DNA of 64,000 nucleotides from positions 2,170,001 to 2,234,000 of the forward strand of contig JAOVFP010000017.1 of the NCBI GenBank assembly GCA_025738555.1, in the 5' to 3' direction. Numbering within the stretch: the stretch's first letter is position 1; every line of letters starts with the position of its first letter. Source of the stretch: Cyathus striatus. Taxonomy: Eukaryota > Basidiomycota > Agaricomycetes > Agaricales > Nidulariaceae. Both the position numbers and the translations under genes were made by a program. The notes beneath the pieces are model-generated. The model was not told the origin of the DNA. It saw nothing but the letters and a program-made list of their open reading frames with translations, and searched no databases. This document shows positions 11,005-22,415 of this stretch, in pieces.

Positions 11005-11850
11005 AGCCGGAAGTAGGCCCAAAGTGCTTCTAAACTTTTCATGCTTAGGTTTAGCAAGTGCCTTAGTAAATATATCAGCACTCATTTCGTCAGTAGGACA
11101 ATAGAATAATTCAATGGTGGAATTCTCAACTTTTTCCCTAACAAAATGGTTCTGAACATCGAAGTGTTTGGATCGCACGTGAAATTGAGGATCTTGAGTG
11201 AGCGCGATTGTGGATTGATTGTCGCAATATAACGTTGCTGGCTTGACTTGTCGATGGTATAAGTCTTGAAATAAATTTCTGAGCCAAATGATTTGATGTG
11301 TTGCGTGTGCGACGGTGCTATATTCGGCTTCGGTTGAAGATAGCACAACAGTGGTTTGCTTCTTGGAGCTCCAAGCAACTGCTGCACCACCCAGCATAAC
11401 GGCGTACCCGGAAATGGACTTATGGTCGTCAATATCTGATGCATAGTTGGCATCAGAGTACACTGTAAATGAAATATTTTGTTCCGCACTCGGATCGGCG
11501 CGATAAGTGATAACGTAATCACGTGTTCCTGCAAGATACCGAAGAACACGCTTAAGTGCTGTCCAATGTGTCGGCTCTGGTCTTGCATTATACTTGCTCA
11601 GCTTCGTCACTGTGAATGCTACGTCTGGTCTTGTATTCACTGCAGCATACATCAAGCTTCCAATGGCTTCTGCATAGCCTCAAATAAGTCGTCCATCAGT
11701 GGAATTGGTGGAACTTGGGTTGTCTGAGTCATTCTCTGGGTTTTGGTGAGTGCCTGACTCTTTTGACAAGATTACATTTGGATCTAATGGTGTTGCAACA
11801 GGATTTGCTTTGTCCATACCATACTTCTTTCATCAGCAAATACTCACATT
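11002..11850 (-). pseudogene. Copia pol: end of RT, connection and RNase H
   Basis: Entered as KKYGMDKANPVATPLDPN near 11,830, it continues to AEAIGSLMYAAVNTRPDV, LRYLAGTRDYVI, FTVYSDANYASD, LSSTEAEYSTVAHAT, LYCDNQSTIALTQ and MSADIFTKALAKPKH. These are the conserved copia RNase H blocks (catalytic D in YSDANYA, E in STEAEY, D in CDNQS). A TGA interrupts LI*GYAEA near 11,680; CGA (Arg) is the likely original codon. The part from 11,655 to 11,002 is fully open. Confidence 0.85.
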
Positions 11851-13690
11851 ACAAATTTAGTGAATTAAGGTTGAAAAAAGCTTGGTTTAAGGTAAATTTA
11901 GTCGAAAAAAGGACAATAAGGCATCTTAGGTAAATAAGCTGAGGTCCCGTACTTATTCTGACTAAAAAGGTCGAGGTAAGGAGTCATTAGCTTGAATTTA
12001 GGTAATTTAAATTATGAATTAGTGTAATTTAATCACATTGTCTCACTTATATTAGTTAGACTTTAACCATTTAAGTTGCACATAAATAGGAATAGGTTGC
12101 GTGAACAATTCAATATTTTATATTAATCTAAATACAATACAATGACTATAATATAGGTAGCAACAATTGTGTATGTATAATTGGAGTGACAATGAGGTAA
12201 TAAAGGAACTACTAACATTTTCTGTGGTCTATGATACAAAGTCAATTTTTACACACTTCAGGAAAGCGGTAAGTTGTGGAAGCAGCAGAGGGAAGTAACG
12301 GACAAAAGCAAGAGAGTGATGACAAGCAACAGATCATAGGAGAGGGAGTGCGAGCTCATGGGAGAGTGAGAGAGCGAAAGCAGGGGAGAGAGTGAGAGAT
12401 CATAAGAGCAATAAGTGCAAGGGAGAGCACAAGAGTGAGTGCAAGGGAGAGCATGACAAAAACAAGGGGCAGGAGAGCACACACACAAGAGAGGTGGCAA
12501 GGGAAAGAGTGTGAGAGCATGCATGCAAGAGAGTACAAGCAGAATGAGAGTAACACAGTGCACTTGCAAGAAAGAGACCAAGAGAAACATGGTGCATGCA
12601 CACAAGATAGAGTGTGAAGTCGGAAGGAGAGAGTGCAAGAGTGCAAGAGAAAAAATGAGAACTCTCATCCCCATAGTTAATGAGTAATTGATGAGTCCCT
12701 GTAGCCATTGTTCAAGCTTCAATAAGGGAATATGCCAGTAGAGAGAATGGAAGGACGTACTGGTATTGAAACACAAACCAAGTACACCCAGATTCTTGAA
12801 TATTTAAGCTTTGAAGAGTTGAGCCAGGAGAGAGAGCATGACATGTACAAAGCAGACGATAATGGAACAGACAAGAGGGAGAAAGCAAGGGGAAGGGAGA
12901 AAGCAAGGAGAAGGGAGAGATGAAGGGAAATTGAATGAAGTTGAAAGAGTTCAATGTGTTGGACTCATGTTGACATGGGATTAGTCACATGATAAGCAAT
13001 CATGTCACTTTCCTAATTATTTGATTGGCTGACATCTCATTGGCTGACTCAACATATTTCGGCTCACTCGTGCTCACAAGACTTTGCAATTTAGTTGTGC
13101 ATTATGTTGGGCTTGTAAGTCCTTAGTGCTTAGCACTGACTTGCTTTGCCCTGGAGACAATTGTATTATGTTTAGTTTATGTCATGTCTTTAAACTTACT
13201 TGTAATTAATGTGTAGTCTTATTATAAAGAGATGTTTTGGGGACCTTGCAATAATAACTAATACTACTAACTAATACCAAGTAAGCACTTTGTATTTGCA
13301 CTTACAGATAATAAAAGGCCAAATTAATAGGTACTAATTGTTGCATAGACCTATTATCATCTTAAATGTGTGTGAAATAGTATATTTAAGCCAAGATTAG
13401 TGAGCTGTATGTGTGCACATTAGTATGATTAAGCTGAAATATGTTACATTTAAGGATATGTAAGGAAATATAAGGTAAGGGGTACATCTTAATTTAACTA
13501 ACTTAACTAATTTAGTTGATGGGGAATTTGCTGATGCTTAGGACTCTGTTTATATGGCTATTCTGGCCAATAGAAATTGATTTACTTGTTCTGTCTCAAG
13601 AGATTTCCAGTCCTAGAAGGAGTTTGGGCTTTCCCAACTCTTTTGTTTCAAACACATCCTTTAGGTGAGTTTTTACTTCTTTCATTTCAC
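11850..13690. other. Non-coding insert inside copia pol, with a purine-biased tract
   Basis: This segment separates RT (ending just past VWVDN) from the RNase H half. About 60-80 codons of RT that should be here are missing. From about 12,260 to 12,920 the plus strand is strongly purine-biased, with repeated GAGAG, GTGCAAG and GGGAGAG words; the rest is AT-rich. I find no transposase, terminal repeat or promoter I can name. A 12-base word, TACTTCTTTCAT, occurs near both junctions (11,822 and 13,674), which might be a target duplication or chance. Long frames across the purine tract are compositional artefacts. Confidence 0.5.
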
Positions 13691-13695
13691 TAACT

Positions 13696-14343
13696 TCATC
13701 TGTTAGTAGGAGTATATTCAATATTGTCTACCCATACTGTGAGCATCACAAGTCGTCCTTCAGTTACACATGTATATATGCAATGGTCTGCTTCTGAATG
13801 CTGAAATCCAATTTCCATCAAGGTTTTATTCAATTTTCGATTCCATTCACATCCCAATTGCTTCAAGCTGTAAAGGGTCTTCAAAAGTCGACATACACAT
13901 CCTGAACCATTGTCAAATCCATCTGGTTGGGTCATATATATCTCTTCCTGTAAATCTCCATTCAGGTATGCACCTTTAACATCTAACTGTTCTATTTCCA
14001 TGTCTCTAATTGCCCCAATTGCTAGCAATGATCTCAGAGAGTCCAAATGAACTACTGGGGCAAAGGTTTCAGTGTAATCCATGCCTGGGACTTGGGAATA
14101 GCCTTTGGCAATGAGCCTGGCCTTATACCTCCCATCCTCTTTCTTGGTGAACACCCAGTGGCATCCTACTGCTTTCCTTCCTGCTGGTAAGTTCTCTAGC
14201 CTCCAGGTCCCTTTCTGAGCTAATGTATCATATTCTTCATTTATAGCTTGCTCCCATTTGTCTGCCTCAGGTGAGGACCTTGCCTCAACAATATTTCGAG
14301 GTATTTCTTCAATTTCAGTCCTTTCTGACAGCAAATAACACAT
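13696..14343 (-). pseudogene. Copia reverse transcriptase (N-terminal and catalytic part)
   Basis: The segments KWEQAINEEYDTL, HWVFTKKEDG, KARLIAKGYSQVPGMDYTET, FAPVVHLDSLRSLLA, QLDVKGAYLNGDL, IYMTQPDGF and TLYSLKQ are classical RVT_2 blocks, followed by the catalytic strand region. There the expected YVDD reads WVDN: the second Asp is changed to Asn, a G-to-A change that would abolish polymerase activity. The frame stops shortly after, where foreign sequence begins. Confidence 0.85.
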
Positions 14344-14409
14344 CTTGTTGTCTTCTAAGTAATTGGACTGCTCCTCTTTGCTGAAATTTGCATCAGTTGG
14401 TTTATGACT

Positions 14410-15960
14410 TCATGGGGCTGCTGGCAAACATGAATTCAGATTATCTAACTTCCTGTAGTTATGATCAGTGGTAGATCTCGAAGATTGACGTGGTGCGATG
14501 GGATTTAGTACTGGTAAGTTATCTTCAGTCTCTGGACTCTGTTCTACAGGCACTAACTTCGATTTCTCAACTGTAGCTTGTATCTTCACATTCTGGTTCT
14601 CCTGTTTCACACTGAGTATGTGTGTATTCAATTCTGTGTTCATTTCGTGCTTATTACCTTCTATTTTTGTTTCTAAAGGTTTACTTTCCGATTTAGACAT
14701 TGTAGGAGACTGTGGATCGATATTTCCACTGTTCTCCCCCTCGAGCCTCAGTCTAGGCATACTGGGCAACTCAACGGCCTCAATTTTGACTTCAGCCTCG
14801 GAAAATATGAAATTTCGAGAAACTTTAACTCTCTTCATGTCCAAATCATAATAGCAGACAGCTCCAGGTCCATCCTCGAATCCTACAAAGGTGTGTCTCA
14901 TCAATTTAGGTGCTAGCTTCGATTGCTTAACACCCTGGTGCAATATCCAGACATCACACCCAAATTCCCTGAAATGCAATACATCTGGCCATTTATTATT
15001 CCAAGCCTCCTCAGGTGTCGCTCCCTCAAGTGCTTGCATTGGTGCTCGGTTCTGTAGATATGCAGCATGTTGAACTGCTTTGGCCCAAAGTGAGGTAAGT
15101 AAATTCTTCTTGATAAGCATTGCTCTCACTAACTCAATTAAGGTGTGATTAAATTGTTTGGCCACTCCATTCTGTGATGGTGAGTAGGGGGCTGTGGTTT
15201 GCAGCTCAATTCCCTTCGTGCTGCACCACTATTTTACCTTCTTATTGATATACTCGCCTCCATTGTCAACTCTGAAGGTCTTGGGGCAACATTCAAACTT
15301 GTTTTCGACGTAAGATATTCTTTCAATTTATTGCTTGCTTCTGACTTCTTCTTCATGAAAAGCACAGTGCATCATTGTGTCACATCATCTGTGAAGGATA
15401 TATAATATGCAGAGCCTCCCACTGACTGTACATGAGCTGGACCCCAAACATCACTGTGGGTGAGTTCTCCAGGTGTCTCAGATTGATTATCAGCCTCCTT
15501 AGGGTATTTCTGATGTGTTTGCTTCGCTTGTACACAGGAATTGCACTGAATAAATGGCGAGCTGTTTGGATCAATGGTAAGTCCTTCAACTAGTCCTTTC
15601 CTGATGAGTTTCTCAAGTCCTGTAATCCCTAGGTGCCCATACTTCTTATGAAGCGAATTCCAAGTGTCTACAGGTGCTACAGCTATATTAGCTTGCTCAC
15701 TAGCATCCTGGACCTTCGCTTTTGCATTCATGGTATATAAATTGTGTCCTGTAAGTGTTCCTGTGGCTAAAATGCGATTAGATGGATCAATAAATCTGAT
15801 TTTTCCTTGTCCTAGAATGCTTCCAAACCCTGCTCTATCAAGTCTACCAACTGAAAGCAAGTTATTGTTCACATTTGGTACATACAATGCATTCTGTAAG
15901 TGGTTAGTGACAATTTTACCTTCTATTTGACACTCTAACTCAATTGTACCTCATCCTAGG
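14410..15960 (-). pseudogene. Copia protease end, GAG-pre-integrase and integrase
   Basis: In order it shows the protease tail; the GAG-pre-integrase region (MYVPNVNNNLLSVGRLDR...); a zinc-binding HHCC (HKKYGHLGITGLEKL, CNSCVQAKQ); the DDE core (ELTHSDVWGP; RVDNGGEY); and the C-terminal segment KQFNHTLIELVRAM with AAYLQNRAPMQALEG. Nonsense codons interrupt it after FTDDVTQ (~15,372) and after KKVK (~15,230), and one precedes GTIELEC (~15,950). Each fits CGA-to-TGA or CAG-to-TAG. The C-terminal 100 residues form the usual low-complexity linker before RT. Confidence 0.85.
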
Positions 15961-16018
15961 GCCTTAATGGATGTATTTCCAATGCCTTTAATCAATTTTG
16001 ACATCAGCGGCTCAAAAG

Positions 16019-17132
16019 TTATGAAGGCATTACAGTCATTACAAATATGCAACATTGTTCCAGAATCTGCGAGCCAAGTATCTTGTGATATCTCACTAGA
16101 AACTGTCCATTGTTAAGGTAAGTTCTGTCCTCCAATTTCGAATTTTTATCAGAATTGTACTCACTGCAATTATATGCTGCATCCTTTAGGTCTGTATTCG
16201 CTCCCGATGATTCAGCCTGGTTGGCATGGTCACTACCACTGCCTTTCCGCTTTTTTTGACATGGCCCTTTACCTTCAGATCTGCCACCTTTTGACCAACA
16301 CTCATCCCAAGTGTGACCTGTCTTGTGGCAATTATAACATTCAATTTTCGATTTGTCCTGCAGCTTTGATTTCAACATTCAAGCCTGCATCATAATATCA
16401 TTCGCATTCTGGCCAAGCTTCTCCTTCTGATGGTGATCTTCCTCAAGAATTAGGGAAATAAGCTCGAAGGAAGTTAAAGACCATAACTTCTCTTTCATGG
16501 TACTGTCCTCTGTCGATTTATCATCTGACTTTGACTTACTCACAGAAGTGTTTGCACCTAGATATGCTGTAGTGAACTGGTCCCAAGACTCTGGAAGTGA
16601 AGAGATTAATATTGTCATGAATTCATCGTCTTCTATCAAACTATTAGGTAAGTGTAATTCTTCCTGAATTCTTCTCAGCTGTGATATGTGTACTGATATC
16701 CATTCCTTCTTCAGCCACAGTGCAATACAAACACTTACGTGCCAAGATTATGCCCATTTTACCTTGTGGCTCCTTTACCACCTTCAACTGGACCCACATT
16801 TGCACAGCGGTCTTGGCTCCTGTGATGTGTATCATCTGCGAGTCACTCAAGGTAAGCTCTATTTGAGTTTGTGCTTGCATGTCACCATCTATTCATGTCT
16901 CTAACTCTTTCTCATTGTCCTTCTTTACCTTCTCAGTTGCTTCATCTGATGAGCTTTCCTTTGAGGATTTCTCTGTTGGCTTGCTTAAGGTACCTTTGGC
17001 ATATTTCAAGAGATTTCAGTCATGCAAAATGCTCGTAATATGGTGCTTCCATGGTAACCAATTGTCTTCTCGAAGAAGCTCAATGCAGTAAAGGCTTGAT
17101 GGGGTGGAGTCAGATGATGTGGAATTCGACAT
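16019..17132 (-). pseudogene. Copia gag with CCHC zinc knuckle
   Basis: It begins at ATG 17132 with a Ser/Thr-rich start and LRGE-like gag motif (LLREDNWLPWKHHITSIL). It continues through TLSDSQMIHI and the UBN2-like region, with FMTILISSLPESWDQF, to a CCHC knuckle CYNCHKTGHTWDEC at ~16,310-16,350, followed by the start of the protease (DSGTMLHICNDC). Two in-frame TGA codons (HD*NLLKYA and ET*IDGDM, expected R and W) and frame changes near 16,640 and 16,080 break it. Confidence 0.8.
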
Positions 17133-17204
17133 TTCAACTTAGGTGGTGCTCAGGATGTACAGGGGTTAAAAGTATGTATTCTAGTCTTTAGTTACTGTAG
17201 GGCA

Positions 17205-17216
17205 GGGCCCATAACC
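17205..17216 (-). promoter_or_regulatory. Copia primer-binding site (internal initiator-tRNA-Met fragment)
   Basis: Directly inside the 5' LTR the minus strand reads GGTTATGGGCCC. This is complementary, with one mismatch, to the anticodon stem-loop region of initiator tRNA-Met rather than to its 3' end. Drosophila copia is known to prime from such a half-tRNA. Confidence 0.75.
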
Positions 17217-17485
17217 TATTGTAATAGTACCTAAATAAATTAGTACTTACCAAGGCATGCAGGCAACTAAGACTTAAGATCACACAATTAGGAATGGGGA
17301 ATGGGGGAATAGATTCACTCTTAATGTACATACAATTTCATTGTAATTTTATACTAGTTAATATATCTACAACATTCTACATAATTCTACATGATGTATT
17401 CTACAATGTGTGCATTCCCAGACATACCAGTGAACTTGTTGATGCACAAATGTTCATGCCACTTCTGGCTTGCACATGCACAACA
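17217..17485 (-). repeat. Copia LTR, 5' copy
   Basis: It pairs with 10726-10994. It contains no CpG dinucleotide at all, whereas the other copy has six. Confidence 0.9.
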
Positions 17486-17578
17486 CATCATACTGCTCAG
17501 CCACTCCAAGGCTTAAGGCCTTACAAGATGTTTTTGACTTTTGTGACATGTTATCCTTGGCAATCAATGTACTGCATA
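17486..17578 (-). pseudogene. Gypsy pol scrap between copia and the Tc1/mariner-like element
   Basis: Minus-strand reading gives ALEWLSS, the motif that precedes the YGI-H-I-ISPYN block in gypsy integrase. It fits as the upstream continuation of the remnant at 9988-10725 after copia is removed. It is short and out of frame, so this rests on motif order. Confidence 0.45.
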
Positions 17579-17628
17579 TAAGGTAGGGCTCAGATAAATC
17601 CGGCACCCCATTATGTAAGCGATTTTAT
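17579..17628 (+). repeat. Left terminal inverted repeat
   Basis: It pairs with 20740-20788. The inner part TTATGTAAGC is conserved after a 2-base length difference. Confidence 0.85.
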
Positions 17629-17972
17629 TGCCCAACGTCAACGACATCTGCTCAACCACACGCAACCTTATCACACTTATCGCTTCTAGGATGTATTGAG
17701 AAGAGTGTAACCTATGTTTCCTAGAAAGAAAAATAACTATAACTATTATTTTAAGGAAGCAGATACAAGTTTTTTTTAAAGTATAGATAATGCATATTTC
17801 ATTCATTTCCGTGCGATTGGGAGCATTTCGAATTTTCGAATTCAAAATTTGGCCTGTCACATAGCGTGACATTACGTGACAAGTAACGTGTCACGTGACA
17901 TTCTAAGCGCGGCACAGCCCACCATGAGGTGCAACGACAGGGCCCGAAACGAGCAGAAATCCCTTCAATAGC

Positions 17973-20677
17973 ATGCCTCCCCAGTCAAAGGCTCATAAAG
18001 CACGCGTGCTAAACCTTAAGTATGGTAATAGCAAGAAGAAAGACCAAAAATCTTCGGGTTTAACACCTGAAAATAGTGTGAATAGCGCTAAGGTTGTTCA
18101 AGAGACCCCTACATCACCTATTGCAAGCCAAGTGGGTGAAGACTCCGATACAGACATGATTGGGGGTGAGCTTGGGGGTAGGGATGGGCTGGATACAGCA
18201 GGGATTGATGCAGAGCGAAGTGAATGTGAGTCTGAATCCGATGATTCAGACTTTGAGGATGAAATTGCAGAACTTACTGCACTGGAAACATTCACGCGCA
18301 TGCTGACAGCGGCGCAGCAAGCTGCTGAGGAAGCAGAGGAGAAACGACGTGCGCAAACGAAGCGGCCAAAGCAGTATCTTGGAAACTCTGGCCGTAGCAA
18401 GCGTCGACATTTACAACAAGGGCACGAGCTTGCACAGAAAGGATTTCCATCTGTGGCTGCGTTCTTCTCGCGTTTACGCCAGGATATACAGCAACGAAAT
18501 CCCGAGACAACAGTAGAGGAAGGGGATAAGGTGGATCCTATGGAGCAAACTGGTGGGAAGGATGAGATTCTGGGAGGGAATGAGAATGAACTGGTGCGCA
18601 TAAAATCTATATTATTGGCACCAGAGTGATTAACATATCTAAAGCCTCCAGATGAACAGGATTACATACCTAAACCACCTCCTTATGCTGAAAATAAAGT
18701 GGAGACGAGCCTGGAAGTTACAGAGTCCAGTGAAGACAATAGTCCAATGGTTTCCGTCGAAGCTGTGGAACCATGGCAAACGGTTGAAGAGATGTTGGAT
18801 GCGTTACGATCAGGTAAACGGCCAACAGATTCCACAGAGGAGACAGCTACGGACAAAGGGCTTGAGAACTGGAGGGATATTCCAAAGTTACGACGGGCAA
18901 AAGCGGCACTTACAGTGAGGAGTAAAGATACATCATTTGATGTATTCTTTCGTGCACGTTTGATGGGCATGCTTGGAATGCTCAATTTATATCTCAATCC
19001 AAGTCTAAACTATACCTGGCGAGAAGCATCGTTGGTTACAGCACGATCACAAGGTCATGGAGTTGCTCATGCAAGGAATATACGTACCTGGATGCACCAG
19101 TACCTCGACAGCAACCTAGAGGTACTTCCTCATCACCATTATGGAAGGTTACGCTCTGTTATACTTCGGGACGAAGACTTTTCACAAGCTATTCAATTAC
19201 ACCTGCAAGAGAAGGCAAAGACTGGGTACATACAAGCTCAGGATATCGTTGATTTTATCAAAAACTCGGAGGATATTCAAGCCAAACTTGACGAGATGCA
19301 AGTGAAGAAGAAGACTATTAGTCTGAGCTCAGCCAAACGGTGGCTAGAAATAAACGGCTGGCATTACATAAAGAAACAAAATGGGATGTACATTGATGGG
19401 CATGAGCGCACAGATAATGTTGAATATCGCGTGAAGTTTGTTGAACGTTGGGTTCAGTACGAGAAACGGATGTTTCTGTATGACAAGGATGGGAATCTGG
19501 TTCAGATACCAGATGGGTTTCCTGTTCCATATGGCCAACGATTCCGATTAATTCTTGTAACTCATGATGAATCAACGTTTTATGAAAATGACCGGCGAAA
19601 AATGAGCTGGAGCCATAAAAACGACAAAGCAACTCCACAGAGAAAAGGGGAGGGACAATCGGTGATGATATCTGAGTTCCTGACAAAAGAGTGGGGAAGG
19701 CTCATTCACACGGATTCGTGAGTCCAGCATCTCATCTATCTTAAGATTTATCTAATCTATTTTAGTGAAACAGGAGAATTCATGGACTCACGAGTTGTCT
19801 TCAGAGCAGGAAAAGAACGTGATGGATATTTCGATGCAAATGATCTATTGCAACAGACTGACTATGCCATTGACATCTTTGAGGCAAAGACAAATGGAAC
19901 CGCAACAGGATTATTCTTATTCGACAATGCACCTAGCCACCAAAAACGTGCAGCTGATGCTCTCTCTGCAAGAAAGATGCCAAAAAAACCCTCAGAAACA
20001 TGGACACACCACAAAGATGGTCCTCAGATGCGTTCCACAATGTTACCAAATGGTGAAATACAGGAATTGTATTACAACGAAGATCATCCTACTATGCCAA
20101 GATGGTTTAAAGGCATGGAGCAAATAATTCGTGAGCGTGGATTATGGCCTGAGGATGGTTTACGTGCTCAGTGTAATGGCTTTCACTGTGAGCCAGGTAA
20201 CACTAATTGCTGCTGTCGACGTGTTCTTTTCACACAGCCTGATTTTGTTAATCAGAAGTCACAGTTAGAGGAGCTTATAACGAGACGGGGCCACATATGT
20301 GATTTCTACCCAAAGTACCATTGTGAACTCAATTTTATAGAGCAGTACTGGGGAGCTGCAAAACTTCGATATCGCAATACCAAGCAAACCTCAGGACAAG
20401 ATGCTATGATAAAAAATGTTTTGGCATGTCTTGATGATATTCCACATCTTCAAATCATCCGGTATGTGTTTGTATGTCTACAAGTGTACCACAAACTAAC
20501 TACTGCTTATTCTATTGTAGCTATGCAAACAGAGCAGCTAGATTTATATTTGCGTACCAGAAAGGACTTGATGGTTCTGAGGCAGCCTGGGTAAATCGGA
20601 GGTACCATGGACATCGCACATTACCTCCAGGGTTGTTAGCTATTGTACGGAAGGAAGTTTCGGAGTCAGATCCTTAG
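17973..20677 (+). CDS. DDE transposase, 865 codons, one in-frame TGA
   Basis: Exons 17973-19717, 19766-20461 and 20521-20677 join in phase (2,598 nt, stop TAG). The acidic, low-complexity N-terminal ~215 residues end at an in-frame TGA (18627-18629), after which the same frame continues with KPPDEQDYIPKPPPYAENK. The DDE triad candidates are D in LVTHDESTFYENDRRKMSW, D in LFLFDNAPSHQ and E in HCELNFIEQYWGAAK. Between the second D and the E lies a Cys/His cluster (CNGFHCEPGNTNCCCR) that may bind zinc. The TGA probably arose from CGA by CpG transition, so the protein is truncated unless read through. A helix-turn-helix lies at about residues 400-460 (KKKTISLSSAKRWLEINGW). Confidence 0.8.
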
Positions 20678-20739
20678 ACTTACAATGAGATGTAACTTTT
20701 TGTTTTTTCTAAAACATATATTTGGCCGCTCTTGGCGCT

Positions 20740-20788
20740 TATGTAATTGCTTACATAAGGGTGCCGGATTTATCTGAGCCCTACCTTA
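20740..20788 (-). repeat. Right terminal inverted repeat
   Basis: Inverted copy of 17579-17628. Another inverted motif (GCGCTTATGTAATTGCTTACATAAG) lies inside it and could form a small hairpin. Confidence 0.85.
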
Positions 20789-20790
20789 TA

Positions 20791-22415
20791 TGTAACTTTT
20801 TTGGTACACAATTCCAAATATTTATCCATATGCAGTGTTAGGACTAATTACTCGGTACTATGTAATGGTAGAAATATGTTTCACTCAGGAGAGGTAATGC
20901 TAACATTGTGCAATTTTTTATTCATGGGTCAGCATACCTTATTAATTTAGAAAACAGAACTCAAGGCCTACTACAAATGTCAACTTTGGAGATCAAGGGT
21001 CCTCATTGCATCCAAGCTGGAGTTTCAAGTTTGGACCCTGACATACCCAGATTTCAAAAGGAAATATCCTTCAAAAGCATCATCTAGAGAACGGGAATAT
21101 CCTTCTGGTTTACAATTTGCTATGATTCCATAGACTGCTTGGTTACTTACCTTTGTCTTTTCCTTTTCATCAGTGGATAGTATGTTGTTATCTTGAGTGT
21201 TTCCCTTGATCTAATCAGACATAATAGCAAGTGCTGCAGCTGTTACAACTCCTGTTACACTTTACAGTGTCCAACCTACTTTAACGAATCCAGCATATCT
21301 ACACCAAGTCCTTCCATTATATACTCTGTGGCTGGCATAGGGGTGTAGAGCATCCAGTTTGCCTGTGATGTGAAACTCATGTTTTTCATTACCGTTACAC
21401 ATTTCATTCTTACTGTCGCTTACTCATACATACCACATTTGTTAGCTACTTAAACTGTCATACCTACTCTCTTTGAATTCAGGTTTTCATTTCCCCCATT
21501 TCAGCTTGAATCGTACCTCACTAGAACTGGAGGATTGACGGATGTCATTCCACTTGCATATTCTTTGTCAAGAAGATACCCCCAAGCTAGTATCTTCCTC
21601 CACAGGGGAAGATGGCCTAATGGCATATGTTGAAGAAATACATCAGAGCCAACTCTTTTATACTCTAGTTTCCGATGCAACTTTTACTGTTGATAAAGAA
21701 TCTCTGCTTACCAGCACAATTACAACTCCAATGATCGTCAACATCCTCGTCATAACTTATCATAGTATGCAACATGTGTGCTATAGATTCTACATGCTCT
21801 GCAATCTAACACCAAGCAAATATGTTTAGTTACTCTCGAGTCCCATTGAGGGAGCATCTGAATATAAATATATTCTCCACACAACTTCACAGTTGGCACC
21901 TATTGGAGGAGACTGATTGTCACTGGGGTAATGATGGTGTTGGGACATGTGTGGTGAAATACTGGGTTACTGATGGGACCAAAACTGCAACAGGGACGTA
22001 CACTGGCACCATTGTTCCAGTGCACAGTGTCGTTTCTGGTCCCAACCAAGCTGCACGGCAAGTGGTGATTGGGATATCAACATCTTCATTGGTTCTTATC
22101 ATCACCATTATCTGCATGATATATAGTCCCATTTGAGTTGATGAATAATAGTGACATTAGTAAGTGGTGAATGGTGATGAATTGACATATTTTACTAGTC
22201 GATCTAAGGAAAAAGCTGAAGCAAATCCAAAGCATCTGTTGTTAGAATACTTACAGTCATCAGCACCCTGGATTAGCAAAATCAGAATATAGGATAGACT
22301 TATTATGCATGGAAGGCAGGCTAAATGAAATCTTTGCAGTGGCCCCCAAAGCATCTCTTTTTCTAAACTTTTTCATCGAGCTCCTCACTGACAAACTGTA
22401 ACATAAATTTGGTTA
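20791..22415. other. Unresolved region between two transposons
   Basis: Short open frames exist but I cannot assemble a gene. The plus-strand frame ending at 22136 reads as a Thr/Gly-rich ectodomain followed by one TM segment (GISTSSLVLIITIICMI). A minus-strand frame at 22157-22354 is hydrophobic (LACLPCIISLSYILILLI). Either could be a decayed membrane-protein exon. No repeats or RNAs were seen. Confidence 0.3.

Larger units (their letters stand above)
10726..17485 (-). mobile_element. Ty1/copia LTR retrotransposon, decayed, with internal insertion
   Basis: The order on the minus strand is LTR, primer site, gag, protease, integrase, RT, [foreign insert], RNase H, polypurine tract, LTR. This is the copia order. 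The two LTRs are 269 bp and differ at 8 positions. Flanking pentamers CATCG (10721-10725) and CATCA (17486-17490) look like the target duplication with one CpG transition. The coding region carries at least six premature stops, and nearly every one can be explained by C-to-T or G-to-A change. About 1.8 kb of non-coding sequence replaces the C-terminal part of RT. The element cannot move by itself. Confidence 0.9.
17579..20788 (+). mobile_element. IS630/Tc1-mariner-type DNA transposon
   Basis: Near-perfect terminal inverted repeats of about 45 bp begin with TAAGGTAGGGCTCAGATAAA on both ends; they differ by a small indel after CGGCACCC. TA dinucleotides flank both ends (17577-17578, 20789-20790), as expected for TA target duplication. 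One large spliced transposase gene fills the element. It abuts the copia/gypsy nest, and nothing interrupts it, so it is probably younger than the copia element. Confidence 0.85.

Noticed and set aside
12258..12954. Several Leu/Ser/Cys-rich frames of 80-172 codons
   Set aside because: They follow the purine-biased composition of the copia insert; no splice context or domain.
11822..13685. 12-base word TACTTCTTTCAT at both ends of the copia insert as a target duplication
   Set aside because: Copia-derived sequence seems to extend slightly past the left word, so the exact junctions are uncertain and the repeat may be chance.
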